NCBI GenBank assembly: GCA_014871385.1
Contig: CM026426.1
Span: forward strand, 108,336,565 to 108,400,564
Length of the DNA: 64,000 bases
DNA from: Ceratodon purpureus
Lineage: Eukaryota; Streptophyta; Bryopsida; Pseudoditrichales; Ditrichaceae
Direction of reading: 5' to 3'
The position numbers were made by a program, and so were the translations under genes. Below the pieces are notes generated by a model. It was not told the DNA's origin. It ran no database searches and saw nothing but the letters and a program-made list of their open reading frames with translations. Shown here in pieces: positions 1-8,910 of the stretch (within the stretch, counting starts at the first letter, position 1; each line of letters starts with the position of its first letter).

Positions 1-732
1 CAGCCACGCACTAAAGAGGTACGTGGTCATCCAAGCCCGGGGCTGCATTGCCATGGTAGCCCCGGGCTCGCACCTTTCAATATAGTTTTGCCTGAATCTT
101 GTGCCCCGAAACACGTAAAATGATGGAATTGCTGACCCCCCTGCATTTATACAGACCAAAACGGACAGCCACTCCCTCTGGTCCGGCACAATGGAGTGGA
201 CATGGCGGGCACCTCTGCGAGCGATCACAACCCCTCCACCGTTGCGGCCTGCCTGAGCCCCAGACTCGTCGCAATTCCAAATGCGATCCGGGGTATATGA
301 ATGCAAGGTACATAAGCTCCCCAAGTTGTCATAAAAACTTTTTATGTTCTCTGCACATAAGCCTTTCGCTCGGGCAGTCTCTAGCGCCTGTGATACTCTC
401 AATGTCAACTCCGGGTGGCGGCGCTTCCACCATCGCATCCAGCCACCACCCGGGATGCCATTGCGAAATGGTGTTGGGCGGGACTTACAGATGTCATACA
501 CTTTCATCTTCAGGGCAGTAGGAGTAAGTCCTTGACCCATCTCACACATGCGTATGATGTAATTGACAATCTGCTGCTCCTCAGATGGACTCAAGACTGA
601 AGGTGGCCCACGTTTCCTGCTCGTCCTCACTCCATAACACCATTCACGAAAGGTAGAGTACGGTATGTGATGTAAAGTTGAGGCTTTTTTCATGCTCATA
701 CCTCCATCAACTGCTGCCACTGCGTCCCGCAT
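1..732 (-). CDS. pogo/Tigger-like DDE transposase, truncated by window edge
   Basis: An open frame of 244 codons runs from an ATG at 732 down to base 1 and continues outside the window. The first ~45 residues form a helix-turn-helix of the CENP-B N-terminal type (MRDAVAAVDGGMSMKKAST, then IPYSTFREW). A second CENP-B/Tc5-type helix-turn-helix follows, with GGGWMRWWKRRHPELTLR near 390-440. DRIWNCDESGAQAGRNG at about 240-290 carries the first catalytic Asp of the DDE_1 domain, and SAIPSFYVFRG continues the RNase-H fold. The remaining catalytic acidic residues lie beyond base 1. Proteins of this family bind element ends and cut and paste the transposon. The same frame continues upstream of the ATG through a TGA at 751-753 into a Gln-rich ORF, so the true start is uncertain. 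The family call is firm; activity cannot be judged. Confidence 0.85.
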   Translation of the reverse strand, partial: MRDAVAAVDGGMSMKKASTLHHIPYSTFREWCYGVRTSRKRGPPSVLSPSEEQQIVNYIIRMCEMGQGLTPTALKMKVYDICKSRPTPFRNGIPGGGWMRWWKRRHPELTLRVSQALETARAKGLCAENIKSFYDNLGSLCTLHSYTPDRIWNCDESGAQAGRNGGGVVIARRGARHVHSIVPDQREWLSVLVCINAGGSAIPSFYVFRGTRFRQNYIERCEPGATMAMQPRAWMTTYLFSAWL

Positions 733-750
733 TTGTGTGTCTGTCCATGC

Positions 751-1512
751 TCATTGTCTTCTCGTGCTGCGATTTCCCGTTTGTTGCTGACGAGGTCTGC
801 GTGGGCCTTGGTCTTGCAGGCTTGGCGGTGAGGCTACTGGATCCGGTTGGGAGCCAAGTGCCGTGATGTCCTCCACGGGGAGTTCCCGGCCTTCATCTTG
901 CGCTCCTCGGCGGATGCCCCTGGTTGCCACGCCGGCGCCCTCTCCATCACCGCATGCCCCAGGCAATTCTGTTGTGAACAGTCGCACTCCAGCCACTGTC
1001 CTTCTCCTCCCACGGGGGCGCCCACCTGCGCCTTGTTGCTGCTGCGCCCCGGCTGTGGCTTGCCGCTGCTGCGGCCCTTGCTCCTGCGCACCTTCCTGCT
1101 GCGCACCTTGTTGCTGCGCCCAGTGTTGCTGCAAACCTTGCAACTCTGCCCTTTGTTGCTGCGTGCCTTGATGTTGTGCCGCCCCTGCACCCCTCACCCT
1201 TCGCTGACTGCTCATGACTCTCTCCAGCTGGGAGTAATCAGCCTGCTGATTGCCGATGGGCTCTTCATTGGCACTTCCAACATCGTCACCAGAACTGCAG
1301 TCCATGCTCCCATGCTGATACTGTCCATGCTCACCATCATCTAAGTCATACTCGCCTCCCTCACTTTGGTCTCTCATTCGAACTGTAGGACTCAGCCTGT
1401 TTGCCATAATGTGCGAAAGAGGGCTGCACTTGTAACTTCTCACAATGCTCAATAAAACACTAATTGGCCAAGCATGGAACTCACTGTAAGTGTGGAGAAT
1501 GATATGTTGCAA
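751..1512 (-). other. Gln/Ala/Gly-rich open frame upstream of the pogo transposase
   Basis: This frame is in phase with the transposase and is separated from it by one TGA at 751-753. It is dominated by QQ, QG and QR runs over about 1030-1190 and has an acidic stretch (EGGEYDLDDGEHG) near its start. A likely ATG is at the MANRLSPTVRMRDQSEGG segment, near 1407. It may be the N-terminal low-complexity part of the transposase, cut off by a nonsense change, or simply low-complexity DNA. No domain was recognised. Confidence 0.35.
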
Positions 1513-2044
1513 AGCTGCTATGAGCCCGTGTTCTTATTGCCTCATTCCCAAGATCTAAGATCTGAAATTCTGTTACGAAGTGCACTAGAAGCCGCTACCC
1601 TGGAGGCTAATTGATGACAACATTCATGCTTAAAGCCGAGCTGCGAGCTAACCAAAACCAAGCATGCCGAAGTTGGAAAACCAGCCCATCATGGCACCTA
1701 ATTCTGCTGCTTAATTTATTGCTTTTTGGGCATGGTAGTCACTGCTTACCAATCTCGGGTGCAGCCATTCTAAACTGCTGAATACCAGGAAGCCACCATG
1801 CACAATCACAAGAAGTTGCCATGATTTTCACTGTTTGCCAAAACCAAATGTCGACAATTGGTCAATCAGACCGCGGCATTTGGAGAGTCTACAACTTGGG
1901 CATGGGGACCATATCGACAATGGGTTCCTCTACCTTTGTAATTTTTCTTGGATGGGGAAACAGGAGGGAGAGTGAATGCAAAAATTTCCAGAATTAAATA
2001 GCGAAAACTGAATTTACTACAAATTTTTGAAGCGAAAAGTGTAC
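1513..2044. other. Non-coding stretch
   Basis: No coding frame, RNA gene or repeat is recognisable here. It lies upstream of the pogo element and may hold its terminal region, but no terminal inverted repeat could be matched because the other end of the element is outside the window. Confidence 0.3.
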
Positions 2045-2293
2045 ATGACCTTAAAGTGATAAGTAGACTCTCCTTTTTATCCGGCAGACGAGTACTTTGT
2101 GGCGCTCACGCATGTAGCTAAAACCGTGCAATGAACATGCGTGAGCGCCACAAAGTACCAACCACCTCCCTACACATGTCCATATCGAGTCACTATTTAT
2201 GAAATTGTTGTGCACGCAATAAGGTCCATGCCATGGGCGGCTACAGGGGCGGTCTACCCTGCGCTTCTGGGGGGCCGCACGGTTTAAGGTCAT
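2045..2293. repeat. MITE-like segment with a strong internal hairpin
   Basis: The 249-bp segment is bounded by an 11-bp inverted repeat (ATGACCTTAAA at 2045-2055 and its complement at 2283-2293). Inside it, 2092-2115 and 2135-2158 are perfect 24-bp inverted arms around a 19-nt loop; the arm core is TTGTGGCGCTCACGCATG. The arms could form a long stem in RNA or a cruciform in DNA. No open frame covers it. It could be a small non-autonomous DNA transposon or a foldback small-RNA precursor; the sequence alone does not decide. Confidence 0.5.
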
Positions 2294-3180
2294 TCTACCT
2301 TAATTCTCTTTTCATTTGTAGTTGGACGGCATGCTGACACGGTTAGCCACGCGCAACCGTGAAGACGGTCTATCTGACTATAAAAGCAGATGGCTATCCA
2401 TTTTCCCTCACTCCTTTTTTTATACTTAGTTTGATGTACTTTGAATAAAAGGAACACATAGAAAGGTGCTTCTTATGCACTTCAGTAACAAATTTTAGAC
2501 AATCCAAACGTAAAAATGGAGGAAGCATGGAAAGGTGGAATAGAAGATTATTTGTCATCAAAGACAACGAATACATGAAGATGCACCACATTGATAAAAT
2601 TTGTTCTAGAAATTAATATGAGACCCATACATAATACTTTGCTTGTATTGGAAACACTTTGAAGTCACGAGAAGGATTTCTAAGGGCTGTGCGGGCAGCT
2701 TGATTTGGTGTTATTTTGGGCCTGGCACTTGTGCAGCAGCTCATTTCAAGTCGTGTGTAGCTCGTAGCTGTCTCTGTCGATTTTCAGAACTTGAGTGCCA
2801 GGACTATTCTCTAACTGCCACGGGGATCACTCTTTGCCCAGCGTGGCTAATAATACCAAGGGGAGGGGGGGGGGTGACGTGGCACACAGCCGCATGGGAT
2901 GGTAGAGTTGACTGATGAGTGCATCGTCCCTCCATGAGCCATATTTTTTGTAAAGTGAATGTACAAGTTGTATTTTTATTAAAAATTATATGCATTGCAA
3001 GTTGGCGCCAAAATTATCTGAACTTGACAGCATGGACATAAGGGCGGGAGTGAGAGTGTTGGCAGAATGCGTGGAGCGGCGGGAGATGGTAGTCTGGGTC
3101 CACTTAGTAGTATGTGAAGTCTAGAAAGTGCATGCGGTGATCTGTTCGCAAATAGGCTGCTTCAGCAAGGCACTTTGACA
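2294..3180. other. Non-coding stretch
   Basis: Only short chance ORFs are present. A G run lies near 2864-2873. No recognisable gene or repeat was seen before the transposase remnant that follows. Confidence 0.3.
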
Positions 3181-3875
3181 TGTCACAAAGACCACCATAG
3201 GATACATTCCTCAAATTCATATAGATGCAAGATACCTTCCTCTTGTCCAAAGAGGTACTTGATTAGGTGACCAGGCTAGTAGAGACAGCTTCCCAGACAT
3301 GAGAGTTAGAGGGGAAACTCGCATCTATTTTTGGATAGATGGAGCACTGTATCCCGAGGACCCTGCAACGAAGTGTGCACCAACATTTAGAAATTTAAAG
3401 CAATTCCTCCAGTTTGTATGTAACGGTAAAGAGGGGGTGTTGGGATACAGCCATCATTTGAGAGACATAGTATTGATGTGTCGTGATGTTGGTCAAGTGC
3501 ACACGACAGTGGCTTTGCAGAACTGCATTATTTTGTTGGATAAAAAATTGTCCTGACTGGAGCAGGAATCGATTTGTTTACAAGCGCATTGAGACGAGTT
3601 ATAGAGTAATGCTTGATTGATTGCATCTGCAAGAGCTTTGGATGCGCAAGAATGACAATAGTTACAGAATGAGGTCGGTAGATTAGTAAGCGTGTGCGCA
3701 TAGATGACGTTGACTTTGGCAGAGAACGTTGTCTATATTTGTCACGGACGTGCCATACCGGACTTCATCCACGCCTCACGAGTTTACCGTAAGACCTATA
3801 CCGATTCGGTAACACAGAAGCTTCTCAAGAGCTTTCTCAAAGAGCAATGGCTAAGCGTGCTTAGATGTTATTAGT

Positions 3876-4069
3876 TTCTAGAAGGTTCTACATGCTTCTA
3901 CTACTTTCTAGAACCTTCCACTATAGTTTCTAGAAGCTTCTACAAGCTTCCTTATAGAACCTTCTAGAAAGTAGTAGAAGCATGTAGAAGCTTCTAGAGG
4001 TAATAGAAGGACTTGCGGCAAGTCCTTCTACTACTTCTAGAAGCTTCCACTATAGTTTCCAGAAGCTTC
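3876..4069. promoter_or_regulatory. Array of heat-shock-element-like trimers in the LTR
   Basis: Alternating GAA/TTC modules at 5-bp spacing fit the heat-shock factor site. Perfect TTCnnGAAnnTTC or GAAnnTTCnnGAA trimers are at 3876-3888, 3906-3918, 3928-3940, 3957-3969, 4035-4047 and 4057-4069. Related GAAGCTTCT blocks continue to about 4240. The array is itself a diverged tandem repeat built on CTTCTAGAAGCTTCC. Plant LTRs with clustered heat-shock elements (ONSEN of Arabidopsis) are heat-activated. Whether this array is bound is inference. Confidence 0.55.
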
Positions 4070-4285
4070 TACAAGCTTCCTTATAGTTCTAGTAGTTTCC
4101 GTATGCTTCCACAAGCTTCCGGAAGGTTCCATACGGATCCAGTTGTTTCCGGATGCTTCCATAAGCTTCCACAAGGTTCCGCTTGACCTTCTTAGATTCC
4201 GGAAGCTCCTATAAGCTTCCGGAAGGTCCTATGGATACTTCTCAAGGTCTCTAGGACCTTTCTTCGGAAGTTTCCTCTAGCCTAG

Positions 4286-4293
4286 TATAAATA
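4286..4293 (+). promoter_or_regulatory. TATA box of the LTR promoter
   Basis: TATAAATA lies 17 bases downstream of the last GGAAG of the motif array. It is followed by a CT-rich leader (CTCACTCTCTTCAAC near 4316-4330), which suits an LTR transcription start about 30 bases downstream. Confidence 0.55.
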
Positions 4294-6970
4294 GAGAGTC
4301 GAGGGCCATTGCTCCTCACTCTCTTCAACACCAGTTGTACATACTCTTCCAGTTATCAACATCACTTCTAGTTTTCCCACTTCAAGTGTTATTCTGAGTC
4401 TTGTGTGAGGAATCCCCTCACTTCTAGTCTATTCTTGTCTCCCTTTGAGGTATCCCCTCAATTTAGTCCCTTGCTCTATCTTAGAGTTGCCGTCCGCAAC
4501 AGTATTGCTAGATTGACTGATGAGTGGGGGAGGTTGGTAGTCATCAAATAGGAATTGGAAGTGACTAGACTTAAATTGAGCAAACTTGAGGAGAAGTTGA
4601 AACGCATGGTGGAAACTTCGGCTGACTTGCGGCAATGTGTTCATAGAAGAAATATGAAGAATATCACCGACCTGAGGAGTGGTATCGGTTATTTCAAACG
4701 TAGGACAACACAATTGTGCCATCAGATTCTACTAGTGGTGCTACATCGCGTGCAGCAAATTAACAAGCAACTAGAGAAGTAGAAGAAGCTAGGGGTGGAG
4801 GGATCTTTGCAGCAAAAAAGTGCGGCTGTGATTGCAAGCATTCTCTTGGGGGGGGAGGCCAAAGCAGTGGCCGAACAATTGAAGATGAGTCAGGCAACCA
4901 TGGATGTCACACAATCCGTCTTTAAGAAAATTTAGAATGTGCTCACCAAGGAAGTCATGCTCAGCACTATTGACAGATTGTTTGTAACGCATAGAGGGTA
5001 CACCGGAATTTACAAGATAATGAAGAATAGGATTGGTCTAGTGGCTCTAGGATTACATGGTTATGTACATCCGTTGCCTTACAAGTTGGCAAGATTGAAG
5101 AAGTAGATGAACGAAAATTTATTGGAGATTATTATCACAAAGAGGGTCGACGTGAAGTACTGGAAGTGCGGCAAGGAAAGAGCTTTGTGCAACCATCAAA
5201 AGAGGTTATTCTTGACAGCAAGAACAACCTCTTTGCTAAATTGGAGGTTGTGCAGCGCTCTATGGTCTTATATTACGACATCACTATCTAAGGTAGTAAC
5301 CGATGGTTACAGGTGCATTCTGATAGGCTTCAACGAGATTTGGAGTATAATTACTGGTTTCTTCTATCATTGTATTTATCCATTTTTTGGGTAGATGCTT
5401 AGAGAGTGCAACAATGAATCTCTGATTTTTGTGCTGAAGCTAGATAAAGCGGAGATATTTCAGGGTGCAAAGTATGAACGCGTTCGCCTTACACTTATGT
5501 ACTGAGTGCTAGACCCCACAATTCAAAAAGATGACCAAAGTTATCTCTTGGTCCAATCAGAGCAAGAAATATGGCTTGTTGGATGCTTCCACGTGGGTAA
5601 GGAGTTATACGAAATTCTTGACTGGGTTTTTTAGCAAACCAAATATCCTGAGGTCATTAGAGCGTAGAGTGATGGCCAATTATTGGAGGTGCCTAGCCGA
5701 GGTAGCTTTTTAGTTGAGTGGCACTAGAGTGCGGATATGAAAACGATCAAACGCATGAATGGCCTTCAGCATGGCCCTTCTTTGAAGATGAATTGCATCT
5801 ATTGTGAGTAGGTTCACGAGCACATGGTGATGTGTGCATTAGCAGAGGTGCAGAGGCAAGCAAGGGGGCAGGGAAAGGGGGCTTAGCAAGGTGGACTATT
5901 TGCCCTAAGGATAGCAGCAGAACTGTGCAATGTCAACACGCGTCCTCGTTGGAAGTCGATCTTACTAATTCCATTGTCAGAGACTCACATATGCATGTTA
6001 TATGCTCCGGTGTGAATCACTGAAAAAATTCTTCATCTGCACATGCAATTAATATGGAATATGCAAGATGATCATAGAAAGACTGAAGCGATAGAGAGAA
6101 TGGAGAAATCATTGTCACCATTGGTGTAGAGAAGGGCAACCGTGTGCTCAAGTAGGACATCAAGCGCAGTGGTAAGACTAGAAATGTTGTGACAAATCCA
6201 AGTTTTAGTGGGGCTGTTGCAAGCAAACTCTTTGAAGAGAGCTCCTGGTCTAATCTAGATAGAGGGTGGAAAGATGTATGCATGTCCGAGTTCAATAACC
6301 TCGGAAGAGGTGCTGCAAGGGTGAAACGTTGGCAGGTGTGGGAAACAGTAGAGGATTTGTTATCGTATTTTAAGGGGTTGGTATTGTCGAAAGAACAACG
6401 ACATTGCTGTAGAGTCCGAATGGATGCACTTGAAAAGGCATTCATTGCCGCCTTTGGAGAAATCCAAGTCACTCATTACATTGTGAAACGCCTTACTTGA
6501 TGTTAGCTACGGCTGCTTCTTCAGTTGTTGTTCTGCTTTGCTCACGTGCTTGCGAAAAGAAATCCCTAATGAATTGAATGTAATGAAGTGCATTGAACAT
6601 GCTTGTGAAAATGCGCAACACGTGTTGGTCAAACATAGCCCCTAGTTTGTGGAGAAGTTTGGTAGTTTGTCAGTGTGGAGTTGCCAGGGGATGGAAAAGT
6701 CTCATCATGCTGCAAAGGCTGATACTCAATACCACTCTTAGCATGGGGGTACCAAAAAAAAGGTGAACATTGTTGTGCATCAATATCAGTTCTGGTACCG
6801 CAACATTTAGCATCGGTACGAAGAAAAGGTGGAAAAGAGTGCCAGTGAAGATCTGCGACCCACGCCAGACCCCATTGTTATATCTGCACCCGCTAGGCGT
6901 CGCGATGCGTGGTGGGCTTCCGTTGCGGCAGAAGTATGTGGAGCGTGGTGACATGGGCGTGAACGGTTGG

Positions 6971-8203
6971 GTTTGCAGTATGTTTCTCAGGACATTGATG
7001 AAGGATCGCCGGTGAGTGCAAGCTGCAGCAATGGGATCTTGACTCCTGTCGGCCATTGATATAGAATTTTCTGAAATGGAGCGTGTAACCACAAGGAATA
7101 GTTAGGAGTGCACTGAGAATCCAAACGGAATGTGTATAGATATCCACAATTTTGTCATTAGAAAAGTTTTCGAGTCTCCAAAGGGCCCTGTGGAAGATCA
7201 GGGGGGCAGCAAGTTTGTGGCGGGAAAGGACTTACAATGTACAAAAACCTTGCTGGCACGGTGGGTGCCACCTTTGCTTGGGACATTGTCGTTGCTCCCA
7301 GGTACTAGAACCACAGCCAATCAAGTTCGGCACATAATTCTGCGAGTACCAAGTGCTGTGTGCAGTAGCAATGGTACCGTGATTAAACAACTGTTCTCCA
7401 CTTGATGTGGTGAACATTATTTTAGAACTTGTTGTCTTGAGAGATGGAATAGATTAAGCGGAATAGATTGGCGGGAACATATAGTTGGATTACACGTCGG
7501 TGCTTCACCACTGATTCGGCCTTGTTAATTTATCGACAAAAATTCAGTGTTCATTGTTGCAGCCACAAGAGTATAGATAAGTAGCAAAACTACGTGCCAA
7601 CAACGTTGAATACAAATTTCCGCAAAGATTACAACAATGTGTGCAATGACATGCTTATATCAAATGCATCGCATGCTTGGGCTGCGGTCACAAACATCTT
7701 GCTACAATTTTTGAACATTGTTCTAAGTTCACAAAATCTACTACGAAACCAACAAGCTTAACAAACATAACAAGCTCACGAACAAACCTCCAAGCAATGT
7801 ATACAATATAGCAAACTTAGAGATGACCACCTGATACAACATTCTGTATGGTTCAGAACTGCCGCAAGAGCTCTTCAAATTAAGAAACGATACTCTATTT
7901 ACAAGAGGAAAACATTGAGTTAGTCTGCAACTTCAAGGCCCTGGAAAGTCTTTATCCATGAGTATCACCAAAATGAAATCATTATGTAAGTCTGAAATTC
8001 AAAGAGTTTAAGATTATGGTCCATGAACTCCGTGTATGTAGCTAAAAACGTTGAAGTCCTTAAAATTTTCCATTTTCGCAGTAACATGTACTACCCGCTT
8101 GTCTGCGTGGCTGCATAAAGCACAATGGCATTCTGTAATGGGCATGGTGTAGAAAGTCCGAGTGACTGCTGGCGTGCATCAGCAACCTTCGCCTGAGCAC
8201 AAG
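6971..8203. other. Non-coding stretch inside the copy B element
   Basis: This lies between the transposase remnant and the minus-strand coiled-coil genes. A weak resemblance to the transposase 3' flank of the other copy (ATTATTTTAGAACTTGTTG near 7408) is all that could be seen. No gene was recognised. Confidence 0.3.
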
Positions 8204-8662
8204 TCAAAAAATCAACTGCCGCGTGGTGTGCTTCACCCTGCGTTGCGCAGGTGGACTCGAGCTTCTGCACCTCCTCCCGAAAACCGCGCTTGCTACTCGC
8301 ATAGTATCAAGGTCAGTGGCGAAGGACTTCACCTCCGCAGCCTTGTTTGCGTAGTCTGCAGCTGTAGCGCCCTCACGAAGAAGTTGCTTTGCCTCCTTCG
8401 ATGCTGCAAGATAAGCTGCATGAAGTGCATCCGCGGCGTCGTCGTCCTCCTCACGCAACTTCTCCAAGGCGGAGTCGAGCTTCATCTGCGCCTCCTTCAG
8501 AAGCGCTTCTGTCTTAGCAACCTCCTTTGCTACCGCTAACTCCTCCTCCTTTGCGCCAGCAAGTGCATCTTGAGTCTGCGTGCTTTTGTTGCAAGTAACC
8601 GTTGCTTTGCAAACAAGAAGCACACATTGAGGTATGTAGGTCTTCATAAATTGATTGTGCAT
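8204..8662 (-). pseudogene. Fragment of an Ala-rich coiled-coil protein related to the neighbouring RING-like gene
   Basis: The frame encodes an Ala/Glu/Lys-rich coiled coil (from DALAGAKEEELAVAKEVAKT to about KSFATDLDTM). The segment KQLLREGATAADYANKAAEV resembles KRLFQLGTPADYKAQVEV inside the next gene upstream (8911-10830), so this looks like a partial duplicate or a fragment of a third copy of that family. It has no zinc-finger region and no convincing start; the listed first Met sits in non-coiled sequence. It lies on the same strand, downstream of the related gene. Confidence 0.4.
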
Positions 8663-8910
8663 GGTCAGTACGTAGATTCACCTCAGAAGAAAACTCTTGA
8701 TTGTCGGCAATCAGTAAGCCGCAAGGGAGCTCAGCATTTCAAAAGAGAGTACAAGTGTTTCCAAGCATCCGAGTCAGGGACACCAACGACCCCTGTTACC
8801 TATGGTGCACATCGACTCTAACCAACAAAATATCAAGACTGTAATTCCCGGCCTCCTAGCTACCCTGTTATACTTGTGTTTTCCTAAAATCTTCGTCGAA
8901 TTGTTACTTC

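Larger units (their letters stand above)
3740..4501. mobile_element. Solo LTR of an LTR retrotransposon
   Basis: The 762-bp segment starts TGTCACGGACG and ends CGTCCGCAACA, so it has TG...CA ends and an imperfect terminal inverted repeat (9 of 11 bases). It is flanked by ATATT (3735-3739) and GTATT (4502-4506), a 5-bp target duplication with one mismatch. It interrupts the transposase remnant. It has a promoter-like layout: a dense motif array, then a TATA box at 4286-4293, then a pyrimidine-rich leader. No internal gag/pol sequence is present, so it is a solo LTR. The motif order (array, TATA, leader) suggests that the parent element was transcribed in the + direction. Confidence 0.75.
3190..6970 (+). 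pseudogene. Decayed DDE-like transposase, copy B of a two-gene element
   Basis: Fragments in shifting frames match, in order, the gene at 52152-55681. The N-terminal block is at 3299-3480 (WIDGALYPEDP against WLDGNLYPTDP). A coiled coil spans 4510-4780 and a helical block 4800-5100. The first putative catalytic Asp is in FVLKLDKAEIFQGAKYERV near 5430-5490. A C-terminal domain lies at 6189-6480 (ending VTHYI), and WSCQGMEKSHHAAKA near 6680-6720 holds the presumed catalytic Glu. Stops and frameshifts are numerous; one TGA near 3261-3263 stands where the other copy has Arg, as a CGA-to-TGA change would give. A solo LTR at 3740-4501 splits the coiled-coil region. The homology to the second copy is clear; the assignment to a transposase rests on the element context and the D/D/E-like motifs. 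Confidence 0.75.

Noticed and set aside
99..866. Plus-strand ORFs of 60-140 codons
   Set aside because: They are antisense to the pogo transposase, whose motifs are clear on the minus strand.
6017..7147. Minus-strand ORFs of 84-151 codons
   Set aside because: They are antisense to the decayed transposase copy B, whose blocks align with copy A on the plus strand.
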